Origin: Sphingomonas metalli
Lineage (GTDB): Bacteria > Pseudomonadota > Alphaproteobacteria > Sphingomonadales > Sphingomonadaceae
Length of the DNA: 64,000 nucleotides
NCBI RefSeq assembly: GCF_014641735.1
Contig: NZ_BMIH01000002.1
Coordinates: forward strand, 620,001-684,000
Direction: 5' to 3'
Shown: in pieces, positions 27,065 through 36,207 of the stretch
How positions within the stretch are numbered: position 1 is the first letter of the stretch
How the letters are laid out: the number at the start of each line of letters is the position of its first letter
The notes under the pieces: model-generated
Told to the model about the DNA's origin: nothing
Databases searched by the model: none
What the model saw: the letters and a program-made list of their open reading frames with translations, nothing else
Translations under genes and position numbers: made by a program

Positions 27065-27121
27065 ATTTACCTCGGAGCAATTGCAAAGGGCTCGCAACAA
27101 CAGATTCAGGGACTTGCCCGC

Positions 27122-29215
27122 ATGTCGATCGCTCTCGCCCTTCTCGCCGCCGTTGCCGATCCCTCCGCCGCTACCGTCGAGGGCGCCGCCGTTCCGGCGG
27201 CCAATGTCGACCAGCGCGGCGAGGAGATCGTGGTTACGGGAACGCGGACCGAGGGCAGCGAGGACTATACCATCTCTAGCCAGAGCACCGCGACCCGGCT
27301 GCCGCTCACCCTGCGCGAGACGCCGCAGTCGATCAGCACGGTGACGCGCGCGCAGATCCAGGACTTCCAGCTCAACGACATCAACGCGCTGTTGACCACG
27401 GTGCCGGGCATCAACGTGCAGGCGGTGGAAAGCGACCGCGTCTACTATTCGGCGCGCGGCTTCGACATCCAGACCTTCCAGATCGACGGGATCGGCGTCC
27501 CCTTCGCCTTCGGCATCCAGACGGGATCGATCGATACGGCGATCTACGACCATATCGAGGTGCTGCGCGGGGCGCCGGGGCTGCTGTCCTCGACCGGCAA
27601 TCCCTCGGCGGTCGTCAACTTCATCCGCAAGCGCCCGACCCGCGAGCTCAGCGCGAGCGCCAGCGCGCAATATGGCTCGTTCGACACGCTGCGCCTCGAT
27701 GCGGACGTCAGCGTGCCGCTGACCGGCGACGGCAGCATCCGGGCGCGCGGCGTCGGCGTCTATCAGGACGGCGACAGCCATCTCGACCGCTACCATCTGC
27801 GACGCTGGACCGGCTATGGCATCGTCGAGGCGGACCTGGGCGCGAATACCACGATCAGCGGGGGCTATGGCCATCAGGATCACCAGAGCCACGGCGCACT
27901 GTGGGGCAGCCTGCCGCTGACCTATAGCGACGGCACGCGGATCGATTACGACCGCTCCTCGAGCGTCGCGCCCGACTGGTCGAGCTGGAACGTGATCGAC
28001 CGCCAGATCTTCGGCGACATCACCCACAAGCTGGGCAACGACTGGGTCGTTCGGGTCAGCGCGATCCGCCGGGCGACGAACGAGGACAACGAGCTCTTCT
28101 ACGTCTACGGCAATCCGGACCGGACGACGGGCACCGGCATCCTCGCCTATCCCGGCGCCTTCCTCGCCCCGACGCGCAACCTGACGCTCGAGGCCTATGC
28201 CACGGGGCCGCTGAACCTGTTCGGGCGCCGGCACGAGGTGATGCTGGGCGTCAACCGCAGCGCGCAGACCTACAAGCAATATTCGAGCTACGCCGCGGTC
28301 GATGTGCCGGTGCTGCTGCCCGACATCCTGGCCGGCTCCTATCCGAAGCCGAACTTCCCGCAGACCTACACGCTCAGCCTCGACCAGCATACGCGGCGCG
28401 AGACCGCCTATGGCATGGTCCGCCTCGACCTCGCCGATCCGCTCAAGCTGATGCTGGGCGCGAACCTGACCCATGCGAAGAGCGACGGCTATTCCTATGG
28501 CGTACCGTCGCGCTTCGATGCGACCCGCTTCCTGCCCTTCGTGGGTGCGGTGCTGGACCTGTCGACCAACGTCAGCGCCTATGCGAGCTACGCCACGATC
28601 TTCAATCCGCAGACCGAGACGGACGTGGACAACCGCATCCTCGCACCGATCCGCGGCAACAATCTGGAAGCGGGGCTGAAGGGCGCCTGGTATGGCGGGC
28701 GGCTCAATGCCAGCGTCGCCGTGTTCCAGACCCGGCAGGACAATACCGCCGAATATGCGGGCTTCGCCAACGGCCGCAGCTATTACACCGGCATCGACGC
28801 CAAGTCGGAGGGGATCGAGCTCGATTTCGGCGGCCAGATCGCGCCGGGCTTGCAGGCGACCGGCGGCTATACGCTGATGCGGATCGAGGGCGAGGACGGC
28901 CAGCCCGTGCGCCGCTACGTGCCGCGCAACACCGGTCGGCTGAACCTCAGCTACGCCCCGCCGGCCCTGCCCGCGCTGAAGCTCGGCGCGTCCGCCCAAT
29001 ATCAGAGCCGCATCGTCAATCCCTCGGGCGTGTTCCGGCAGAAGGACTATGCGCTGCTCGACCTGTTCGCCCGCTATGCGCTGACCGATCGGATCTCGGT
29101 GAGCGCGAACCTGCGCAACGTCACCAACACCAGGTATCTCGTCGCCGCCAATGTCGACCAGAGCTATTACGGCGCGCCGCGCACCGTGCTGGGGACGATC
29201 AGCGTCCGCTACTGA
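27122..29215 (+). CDS. TonB-dependent siderophore receptor
   Basis: 697-aa outer-membrane receptor. A short signal peptide (MSIALALLAAVADPSAATVEG) is followed by TonB-box-like EIVVTG, a plug domain (about residues 50-170: LPLTLRETPQSISTVTRAQI, with VEVLRGAPG-like HIEVLRGAPGLLSSTGNPS) and a 22-strand barrel ending in the aromatic C-terminus. The plug wording (ETPQSISTVT) is characteristic of siderophore receptors of the FpvA/FhuE type. Earlier in-frame starts exist, but ATG 27122 precedes the signal peptide. A Fur-like site lies in front. The ligand cannot be told from sequence. Confidence 0.9.
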   Translation: MSIALALLAAVADPSAATVEGAAVPAANVDQRGEEIVVTGTRTEGSEDYTISSQSTATRLPLTLRETPQSISTVTRAQIQDFQLNDINALLTTVPGINVQAVESDRVYYSARGFDIQTFQIDGIGVPFAFGIQTGSIDTAIYDHIEVLRGAPGLLSSTGNPSAVVNFIRKRPTRELSASASAQYGSFDTLRLDADVSVPLTGDGSIRARGVGVYQDGDSHLDRYHLRRWTGYGIVEADLGANTTISGGYGHQDHQSHGALWGSLPLTYSDGTRIDYDRSSSVAPDWSSWNVIDRQIFGDITHKLGNDWVVRVSAIRRATNEDNELFYVYGNPDRTTGTGILAYPGAFLAPTRNLTLEAYATGPLNLFGRRHEVMLGVNRSAQTYKQYSSYAAVDVPVLLPDILAGSYPKPNFPQTYTLSLDQHTRRETAYGMVRLDLADPLKLMLGANLTHAKSDGYSYGVPSRFDATRFLPFVGAVLDLSTNVSAYASYATIFNPQTETDVDNRILAPIRGNNLEAGLKGAWYGGRLNASVAVFQTRQDNTAEYAGFANGRSYYTGIDAKSEGIELDFGGQIAPGLQATGGYTLMRIEGEDGQPVRRYVPRNTGRLNLSYAPPALPALKLGASAQYQSRIVNPSGVFRQKDYALLDLFARYALTDRISVSANLRNVTNTRYLVAANVDQSYYGAPRTVLGTISVRY

Positions 29216-29289
29216 CCGCCGGTTTTGACCTTGCCCTGACGCCCGGTGCGGTAGAGCATCGCGCCGATGGGCCAGGACAGGATCGCGCG

Positions 29290-30597
29290 ATGACCGCTTC
29301 ACCCGCCGCGGAAACCGGCCCCGCCACGCGCGACCGGGTCAAGGCGATCGTCGGCGGATCGACGGGCAATCTGGTCGAATGGTACGACTGGTATGCCTAT
29401 GCGGCCTTCACCCTCTATTTCGCGCCGCACTTCTTCCCCTCGGGCGACCGGACCGCGCAGTTGCTGGGTGCGGCGGCGGTGTTCGCGGTCGGCTTTCTCA
29501 TGCGTCCGCTCGGCGCGTGGATCATGGGCATCTATGCCGATCGCAAGGGCCGCAAGAGCGGGCTGGCGCTGTCGGTCACGCTGATGTGCGCCGGCTCGGC
29601 GCTGATCGCGGTCGCACCGACCTATGAGAGAGTCGGCCTGGTCGCGCCCGCCATCCTGGTGCTGGCGCGGCTGCTCCAGGGGCTGTCGGTCGGCGGCGAA
29701 TATGGCGCGAGCGCGACCTATCTGTCCGAAATGGCGGGCCGGAACCGGCGCGGCTTCTTCTCGTCCTTCCAATATGTCACGCTGATCGGCGGGCAGCTCG
29801 TGGCGATCGGCGTGCTGCTGCTGCTCCAGTCGATCCTGTCCGAAGCGGCGCTCGAGGCGTGGGGGTGGCGCATCCCCTTCGCGATCGGCGCGGTGCTGGC
29901 GATCGTCGTCTTCTGGATCCGCCGGGGCCTTGCGGAGACGCAGAGCTTCGCCAATGCTCGCAAGGACGGGGCGGCGCCGTCATCGGGGATGTTCGCGCTG
30001 TTCCGCCATCACCCGCGCGAGGCGATCACGGTGATGCTGCTGACCGCGGGCGGCACGCTCGCCTTCTACGCCTATTCGATCTACATGCAGAAGTTCCTGG
30101 TGAATACGAGCGGCTTCAGCCGCGAGGTCGCCTCGCGGATCAATGGCGGCACGCTGTTCCTGTTCATGCTGCTCCAGCCGGTCGCCGGCGCGCTGAGCGA
30201 CCGGATCGGCCGCAAGCCGCTGCTGGTCGGCTTCGGCGTGCTGGGCACGCTGCTCACCTATCCGCTGTTCGCCACGCTGGAGACGACGCGCGATCCCGTC
30301 ACCGCCTTCCTCCTCGTCATGGGCGGGCTGGTGATCGTCACCGGCTACACGTCGATCAACGCGGTGGTGAAGGCGGAGCTGTTCCCCGCACACATCCGCG
30401 CGCTCGGTGTCGCCCTGCCCTATGCCTTGGCGAACACGCTGTTCGGCGGCAGCGCCGAATATGTCGCGCTCCGCTTCAAGGACGCAGGGTGGGAGCGGGG
30501 CTTCTACTGGTATGTGACGGCGATGATCGCGATCTCGCTCATCACCTATCTGCGGATGCGCGACACCCGCCACGCCAGCGCGATCGCGGAGGATTAG
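29290..30597 (+). CDS. MFS transporter, metabolite:H+ symporter (KgtP-like)
   Basis: 435-aa transporter with 12 predicted membrane helices. The start GGSTGNLVEWYDWYAYAAFT and the loop DRKGRKSGL mark the MHS subfamily, which imports dicarboxylates, alpha-ketoglutarate, proline or shikimate. Similarity is greatest to the alpha-ketoglutarate permeases, but the substrate is inferred. It starts 74 bp after the siderophore receptor gene on the same strand. Use of a citrate-like chelator is one reason such genes sit next to iron receptors, unproven here. Confidence 0.85.
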   Translation: MTASPAAETGPATRDRVKAIVGGSTGNLVEWYDWYAYAAFTLYFAPHFFPSGDRTAQLLGAAAVFAVGFLMRPLGAWIMGIYADRKGRKSGLALSVTLMCAGSALIAVAPTYERVGLVAPAILVLARLLQGLSVGGEYGASATYLSEMAGRNRRGFFSSFQYVTLIGGQLVAIGVLLLLQSILSEAALEAWGWRIPFAIGAVLAIVVFWIRRGLAETQSFANARKDGAAPSSGMFALFRHHPREAITVMLLTAGGTLAFYAYSIYMQKFLVNTSGFSREVASRINGGTLFLFMLLQPVAGALSDRIGRKPLLVGFGVLGTLLTYPLFATLETTRDPVTAFLLVMGGLVIVTGYTSINAVVKAELFPAHIRALGVALPYALANTLFGGSAEYVALRFKDAGWERGFYWYVTAMIAISLITYLRMRDTRHASAIAED

Positions 30598-30655
30598 AGC
30601 GGCTCGACGGGCGCTTGCCACCGGCGGCGGCGTCCGGCACATCGGGGGCACAGCC

Positions 30656-31852
30656 ATGGTCCGCCGCTTCGCCGTCCCGCTCCTTCCTGCTTGCGGGCTC
30701 GCCAATGCCGCCACGGTAGTCGGCTGGCTGCCGCTCCTCAACCTGCTGCTCGCCCTGCGGATCGACCGGCTGGCGCCGGACATGCGGATCGCGCTGCTGG
30801 CGATCAGCGCGGTCGTCGGCGGCATCGCGGCGAGCGTCGCCAACATCCTGTTCGGCTGGCTGAGCGATGTGCTGCTCGCACGCGGCATTGCCCGACGTGC
30901 GGTGATCGCGGCGGGGCTGGTGGCGGTCACGCTCGCCTATGCCCTGCTGACCGCGGCGACCACGCCGCTGGGGATCGTCGCGGGGGTAGTGGCGGTCCAG
31001 GTGAGCTTCAACGCCGTGCTCGCCCCCTTTCTTGCGCTGCTCGCCGACGAGGTGCCGGAAGCCGATCGCGGCAAGCTCGGCGGGCTGCTCTCGCTGGGGC
31101 AGCCGATCGCGGCGGCGATCCTGGCGCTGATGGTCTCGCTGCCCGCGATATCGGAGGCGGCCCGGCTGCTGCTGCTGCCGGTGCTGATCGCGCTGGGCAT
31201 GCTGCCCTTCCTGTTGCGCGGCAGCGATCCCCTGCCGCCCGAACCGCGCCCCGCCCCCGTCGAGGCCGCCGCCAGCCGCCGGGCGCTGGCGCTGGCGATC
31301 GCGGCGCGGCTGCTGGTGCAGGCGGCGGGCAGCGTATTGGGCCTCTATCTCTTCTATTATCTCGAGTCTGTGTCGGGACCGATCCCGCAGGCCGAGCTCG
31401 CGGCCCGGGTCGGCACCCTGCTGACCATCGGCTATGTCATTCCGGTGCCGATCGCCCTGCTGCTCGGCCATCTGTCCGACCGGATCCAGCAGCGCCGCCT
31501 GTTCCTCGTCGCCGCCGGGCTGGTGGCGGCGCTGGGGATGACGGTGATGGCCGCCGCCGGCGACTGGCGGACGGCGATCGCGGCCTTCTACGTCTACACC
31601 GCCGGCTCCGCGATCTTCCTCGCGCTGCATATCGGCTTCTCGTTCCGGCTGCTGCCCGACCCCGCCTGGCGGGGGCGCGACCTGGGACTGTACAACCTGT
31701 CCAACACCATTCCCGCCGTGATCGGACCGATCCTGACCTGGTGGCTGGCGACGCCGCAGAATTTCAGCCCGCTGCTGATCGCGCTGGCGGCGCTGACCGC
31801 GGCGGGCGGGCTGTTGTCGCTCGCCATGCGCCCGCCCCCGTGCCAAGGCTGA
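30656..31852 (+). CDS. MFS transporter
   Basis: 398-aa major facilitator protein with 12 hydrophobic segments (LLNLLLALRIDRL, then GWLSDVLLARG in the cytoplasmic 2-3 loop). No substrate signature is recognisable. It lies 58 bp after the KgtP-like transporter in the same orientation and 28 bp before the AI-2E-family gene, so the three probably form one transcript. Confidence 0.85.
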   Translation: MVRRFAVPLLPACGLANAATVVGWLPLLNLLLALRIDRLAPDMRIALLAISAVVGGIAASVANILFGWLSDVLLARGIARRAVIAAGLVAVTLAYALLTAATTPLGIVAGVVAVQVSFNAVLAPFLALLADEVPEADRGKLGGLLSLGQPIAAAILALMVSLPAISEAARLLLLPVLIALGMLPFLLRGSDPLPPEPRPAPVEAAASRRALALAIAARLLVQAAGSVLGLYLFYYLESVSGPIPQAELAARVGTLLTIGYVIPVPIALLLGHLSDRIQQRRLFLVAAGLVAALGMTVMAAAGDWRTAIAAFYVYTAGSAIFLALHIGFSFRLLPDPAWRGRDLGLYNLSNTIPAVIGPILTWWLATPQNFSPLLIALAALTAAGGLLSLAMRPPPCQG

Positions 31853-31880
31853 TCGTCCCAGGGACAGAGACGGGCGGACG

Positions 31881-32978
31881 ATGCTGATTTCCAAAGACCG
31901 GGTCGAACATGGCGGCCTGATCCTGTTCCTCGCCCTCATCACCCTCGGGCTGATCGCGATCGTCTCGAGCTTTATCGGCGCGCTGCTCTGGGCGGTGCTC
32001 GCGGCGATCCTGTTCCAGCCGCTGTTCCGGCGCCTGCTGCGCCGCTGGCCGGATCGGCGCAACAGCGCCGCAGCGGCGACGCTGCTGATCATCACGGTCG
32101 CGGTGATCCTGCCGGCCGCTATCATCGCCAGCCTGGTCGCCGACCAGGCGGCGGGCGTCTATGCCCAGCTGCGCAGCGGCCAGATCAACTTCGCCGTCTA
32201 TTTCGAGCAGATCCACGATGCCCTGCCCGCCCGGCTCCAGCATCTGGTCGACAGTTCGGGCTTCGGCAGTTTCGACCGCGCGCGCGAGCAAGTGTCGCAG
32301 ACGCTGGGCAATAGCGCGAGCATGCTCGCGCGCCGGGCGCTGTCGATCGGCGCCAATGCCGCCGCCTTCCTGCTCGCCTTCGGCGTCGGGCTCTACGTCA
32401 CCTTCTTCCTGCTGCGCGACGGGGAGCGGATCGGCCCCGCGGTGATCCGCGCGCTGCCGCTGCCGCGGCCCGTGGCCGAGCGACTGACTGCCAAGTTCGT
32501 TGCGGTGGTGCGCGCGACCATCAAGGGCTCGGGCCTCGTCGCGCTGGCGCAGGGCGCGCTCGGCGCGATCACCTTCTGGATCGTCGGCCTGCCCGCCGCG
32601 CTCCTGTGGGGCGTGCTGATGGCGATCGCGGCGCTGCTGCCGGCGATCGGCCCCGCGATCATCTGGGGACCGGTCGCCATCTATCTGCTCGCGACCGGCG
32701 CGATCTGGCAGGGGGCGGTGGTTATCGCATCGGGCGTGCTGGTCATCGGACTGGCCGACAATATCCTCCGGCCGATCCTGGTGGGGCGCGATACCGGCAT
32801 TCCCGACTGGCTGGTGCTGGTGACGACGCTGGGCGGCATCGACCTGATCGGCCTGAGCGGCATCGTCGTCGGCCCGCTGGTCGCGGCGCTGTTCCTGACC
32901 GGCTGGCGGATCCTGACCGAGGAGCGGCAGGGCCGGATCGTGTCCGCCGATGAAGATGTTGAACAAACGGATAGTTAG
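31881..32978 (+). CDS. AI-2E family transporter
   Basis: 365-aa protein of the AI-2E/PerM (TqsA, YdiK) permease family, with about eight membrane helices. The central and C-terminal parts show the typical LPAIGPAIIWGPVAIYLL and DNILRPILVGRDTGIPDWLV segments. Members include autoinducer-2 exporters and Na+/H+ antiporters; assignment as AI-2 export is only by name. No luxS is in the window, so quorum signalling should not be assumed. It is the last gene of the putative transporter run. Confidence 0.88.
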   Translation: MLISKDRVEHGGLILFLALITLGLIAIVSSFIGALLWAVLAAILFQPLFRRLLRRWPDRRNSAAAATLLIITVAVILPAAIIASLVADQAAGVYAQLRSGQINFAVYFEQIHDALPARLQHLVDSSGFGSFDRAREQVSQTLGNSASMLARRALSIGANAAAFLLAFGVGLYVTFFLLRDGERIGPAVIRALPLPRPVAERLTAKFVAVVRATIKGSGLVALAQGALGAITFWIVGLPAALLWGVLMAIAALLPAIGPAIIWGPVAIYLLATGAIWQGAVVIASGVLVIGLADNILRPILVGRDTGIPDWLVLVTTLGGIDLIGLSGIVVGPLVAALFLTGWRILTEERQGRIVSADEDVEQTDS

Positions 32979-33096
32979 CCTCTGCTGACCTTCTAATATA
33001 GTTTTCTGCCATTACAGTTATTGACAATAGCTGATCCAGTTCTACCATCCGGTCGCAAAGAAGGGGCGAAGACCTTTTCGACATCGGGAGGATGGA

Positions 33097-35490
33097 ATGA
33101 CCGGGCATCGATCGACCGTGCGCGCGCTGCTGGCCTGTAGCACCGCCGCCATTCTGACGCTGACCACGCCGGCCATCGCACAGGACGTGCCGCCCGCCGC
33201 CGCGCCGGAGGCGAGCGCAGCGCCGGAGGACGCCGACATCGTCGTCACCGCGCGCCGCCGCGAGGAGAGCCTGCAGGACACGCCGATCGCGATCACCGCG
33301 CTGAGCGCCGAAACGCTGCAGGACCGGCAGATCGTCCAGACCCAGGACCTCGAAAAGGTCACGCCCAGCCTGCAGTTCAAGCCCGCCGGGCAGCTCTCGG
33401 GCAACAGTGCCTCTTCGGTGGTGTTCATCCGCGGCGTGGGACAGGTCGACCCGACCGCGGCCGTCGATCCCGGTGTCGGCATCTATCTGGACGAGGTCTA
33501 TCTGGGCCGCGCGGTCGGCGGCGCGATCGATTTCGGCGACATCGCCGGGGTGGAGGTTCTGCGCGGTCCGCAGGGCACGCTGTTCGGCCGCAACACGATC
33601 GGCGGCGCGATCCTGGTTCGCACCCGCCAGCCCGAACTGGGTGTCTGGTCGACCCGCTCGCGCGTGCGCGTCGGCGACTACAACCTCTTCGAGGGATTCA
33701 CCGCGCTCAACATTCCGATCGGCGAGACGCTGGCGGCGCGCGTCTCCGCCGGCTTCCGCAAGCGCGACGGCTATGTCCGCCGCGCCTCCGACAATCTCGA
33801 TCTGGGCAACGAGAACGGCTATTCGTTCAACGGCGCGCTGAAGTGGGAGCCGTCGAGCGCCTTCGACATGTTCCTGCGCGGCGACTATTCGCGCCGCGAC
33901 GAGCATGGCGCACCCTTCGTCTTCGCCGGGATCAACGAACAGGCGCCAGTCGCGGCGATTGCCAGCGTCGCCGCCGGCTGTCCGGGCGCGACCATCCCGT
34001 TCAGCCCGATCGTGCGCGGCGACCCGCGCTTCGGCGCGCCCAACGTACCGCAGATCAACGATCCCCGCTGCGCCAACGACTTCCAGGCCAAGGGCGATTT
34101 CACCAACGGCGGCACCGCGCCGGTGATGAGCATGTCGGAGGTGTGGGGCCTCGCCAACACCGCCAACATCCGGTTGACCGAGCAGGCACTGATCAAGCTG
34201 ATCACCGCCTATCGCGAGACGACGTCGCGCGGCGTGCGCGATGCGGACAATACGCCGCTCACCCTCATCACCACCGATGTCGGATCGAAGTCGCACCAGT
34301 TCAGCCAGGAGGTCCAGCTCCAGCTCGACTTCGGCAAGGTCAGCGGCATCCTGGGCGGCTATTATTTCGACGAGGTGACCGACGAGCGCGCCACCGTCTA
34401 TCTGGCCTTCCCGCCCTCGCCCCCGGTGATCTCGTCGCTGCTGCGCGGCGGCCCCGGCAGCCGCGACCTTCAAGTCTCGCGGCTCAAGACCAATTCGGTC
34501 GCCGCCTTCGGCGAGGTCAGCTGGACTCCGATCGAGCGGCTCGAGCTGACCGGCGGCCTGCGCTACACCTCGGACCGCAAATACTATCAGGGGACGGTGC
34601 TCAACCTCTTCCCGGCGACCCAGCCCGATCCCAATCCGCTGCCCTCGCTGGCGACGACGCAGGGCGGGCCGCTGTTCATCTTCAACCGGCCGTTCGTCCG
34701 CGACTTCGCGGCGCTGACCGGCTCGGCCAGCGCGCAATATCGCTGGTCGGACGCGATCAGCACCTATGCCTCCTGGGCGCGCAGCTTCAAGTCGGGCGGG
34801 TTCAACACCCGCTACAACGCCGCCACGACCGACAATCTGCCCGTCCCCTTCGCCGACGAGAAGGTGACGAGCTACGAGATCGGCGTGAAGACCAATATCG
34901 GCCGGCTGCGGCTGAACCTCGCCGCCTTCCAGGCGGAATATGACGATATCCAACTGATCTTCCGCCAGGGCGTGGTGCCGCTGCTGTTCAACGCCGGCAA
35001 GGCGCGCATCCGCGGGCTGGAGGCGGAGGCGAGCTATCGGGCGCCCTGGGGCCTGATCTTCGACGGCGGGATCAGCGTGCTCGGCGACAAGATCAAGAGC
35101 ATCACCCAGATCCCCGGCGCCACCGCCACCGTCGCGCCGGGCGACGACCTGCCCTTCACCCCCGATCTCACCGCCAATGTCGGCATCGGCTACAAGATCG
35201 AACTGGGCGGCGGCACCTCGCTGACGCCGCGCTTCGACGGCAATTACAGCTCGAAGTTCACCTTCATCACCGGCAGCATCCCGCTGATCGAGGAGAATGG
35301 CTATTTCGTCGGCAACGCCTCACTGATCCTGAAGCTGAACAGCGGGATCGAGGTGAGCGCGGGCGTCAACAACCTGTTCGACGAGCGCTATCTCATCCAG
35401 GGCAACGCGTCGCTGGCGACGCTGGGCTATGCCGAACGCATCTTCGCCCGGCCGCGCAACTGGTTCGTCCAGCTGTCGACCTCGTTCTGA
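33097..35490 (+). CDS. TonB-dependent receptor
   Basis: 797-aa outer-membrane receptor: signal peptide (MTGHRSTVRALLACSTAAIL ending AIAQD), TonB-box-like DIVVTARRREE, plug domain with VEVLRGPQGTLFGRNTIGGAI (about residues 150-170) and a long barrel closing with an aromatic terminus (WFVQLSTSF). The plug type (RRREESLQDTPIAITALSAE) is that of the large sphingomonad family linked to uptake of aromatic or plant-derived compounds and siderophores. It precedes, but is separated from, the homogentisate cluster. Start ATG 33097 follows GGGAGGATGGA. Confidence 0.9.
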   Translation: MTGHRSTVRALLACSTAAILTLTTPAIAQDVPPAAAPEASAAPEDADIVVTARRREESLQDTPIAITALSAETLQDRQIVQTQDLEKVTPSLQFKPAGQLSGNSASSVVFIRGVGQVDPTAAVDPGVGIYLDEVYLGRAVGGAIDFGDIAGVEVLRGPQGTLFGRNTIGGAILVRTRQPELGVWSTRSRVRVGDYNLFEGFTALNIPIGETLAARVSAGFRKRDGYVRRASDNLDLGNENGYSFNGALKWEPSSAFDMFLRGDYSRRDEHGAPFVFAGINEQAPVAAIASVAAGCPGATIPFSPIVRGDPRFGAPNVPQINDPRCANDFQAKGDFTNGGTAPVMSMSEVWGLANTANIRLTEQALIKLITAYRETTSRGVRDADNTPLTLITTDVGSKSHQFSQEVQLQLDFGKVSGILGGYYFDEVTDERATVYLAFPPSPPVISSLLRGGPGSRDLQVSRLKTNSVAAFGEVSWTPIERLELTGGLRYTSDRKYYQGTVLNLFPATQPDPNPLPSLATTQGGPLFIFNRPFVRDFAALTGSASAQYRWSDAISTYASWARSFKSGGFNTRYNAATTDNLPVPFADEKVTSYEIGVKTNIGRLRLNLAAFQAEYDDIQLIFRQGVVPLLFNAGKARIRGLEAEASYRAPWGLIFDGGISVLGDKIKSITQIPGATATVAPGDDLPFTPDLTANVGIGYKIELGGGTSLTPRFDGNYSSKFTFITGSIPLIEENGYFVGNASLILKLNSGIEVSAGVNNLFDERYLIQGNASLATLGYAERIFARPRNWFVQLSTSF

Positions 35491-35522
35491 CGTCTTGAAG
35501 TTCGAGCCACTCGGCCGAAACC

Positions 35523-35603
35523 GTCGCCCCAGCTCAGGCTGGGGCCTCGGGCGGATCCAGCCTCGCGCCGTCGCCAGGAGATCCCAGCCTTTGCTGGGAT
35601 GAC
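35523..35603. repeat. REP-like inverted repeat, family B copy 2
   Basis: GTCGCCCCAGCTCAGGCTGG at the left and GATCCCAGCCTTTGCTGGGA at the right, in inverted arrangement around a 40-bp centre. Lies between the convergent TonB receptor and MarR genes. Confidence 0.85.
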
Positions 35604-35657
35604 GCGCTTCTGGTGAAAGGAAGCGGGTCCGAAGCCGGACACTTCACTCTTCGACTA

Positions 35658-36131
35658 TCACACCCCGTCCAAAATCGCCGCATCGATCCGGCGCAGCATG
35701 CGCGTGAACGCCGCCAGCTCCTCCGGATCGAAGCGCGCGAAGATGCGGCGTTCCAGTTCCAGCGCCTTGGGCGCCACCGCCGCATAGAGCTCGCGCCCCG
35801 CCTCGGTCAGCACGAGATGGTGGGAGCGCTTGTCGCCCTTATGGGGCATTCGCGCCATCAGCCCGCGCTCGACCAGCGCGATCGCGGCGCGGCTGACCGT
35901 CACCTTGTCCATCCGGGTCCGCGCGCCGATGCCCTGCTGGGTGATCCCACCCTCTTCCTCGGCGACGACCGCGATCAGCCGCCATTCCGGGATCCGGAGG
36001 TCGAACAGCGCGATATAGGTTCCCGCTACCGTGTCGCTGACGAGGTTGGAGGTGAAGGACAGGCGATAGGGCAGGAAATCGTCCAGCCTGAGCTGCGCCG
36101 GCTCGGAAGAGGATGCGTCCGAAGAAGCCAT
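35658..36131 (-). CDS. MarR family transcriptional regulator
   Basis: 157-aa winged-HTH repressor. The HTH and wing are visible (RIPEWRLIAVVAEEEGGIT, then MDKVTVSRAAIALVERGLM, and the wing HKGDKRSHHLVLTEAGRE). It is divergent from hppD with a short intergenic region carrying an inverted pair of TAGCATTTG-like half sites. From this arrangement it is inferred to control the homogentisate pathway genes, perhaps with a pathway intermediate as ligand. ATG 36131 was chosen from several in-frame starts because it precedes the conserved domain by a short acidic leader. Confidence 0.9.
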   Translation of the reverse strand: MASSDASSSEPAQLRLDDFLPYRLSFTSNLVSDTVAGTYIALFDLRIPEWRLIAVVAEEEGGITQQGIGARTRMDKVTVSRAAIALVERGLMARMPHKGDKRSHHLVLTEAGRELYAAVAPKALELERRIFARFDPEELAAFTRMLRRIDAAILDGV

Positions 36132-36141
36132 CGCATGATGG

Positions 36142-36190
36142 TAGCATTTGACACCATCTCCGCAACCATGCGATCCAGTTGCAAATGATA
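36142..36190. promoter_or_regulatory. Candidate MarR operator in the marR-hppD intergenic region
   Basis: TAGCATTTG at 36142-36150 and its near-inverse CAAATGATA at 36182-36190 form a spaced inverted repeat between the two divergent starts (36131 and 36208), placed to repress both genes. Confidence 0.5.
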
Positions 36191-36207
36191 CCGGATTGGA
36201 GGATGCC

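Noticed and set aside
27047..29302. Long open frame antisense to the siderophore receptor
   Set aside because: Protein sequence is low-information (Arg, Gly, Ala, Asp), and the plus-strand receptor is certain.
31881..32978. Autoinducer-2 quorum-sensing export
   Set aside because: The gene matches the AI-2E permease family by sequence, but the family name is historical and no luxS or other signalling gene is in the window.
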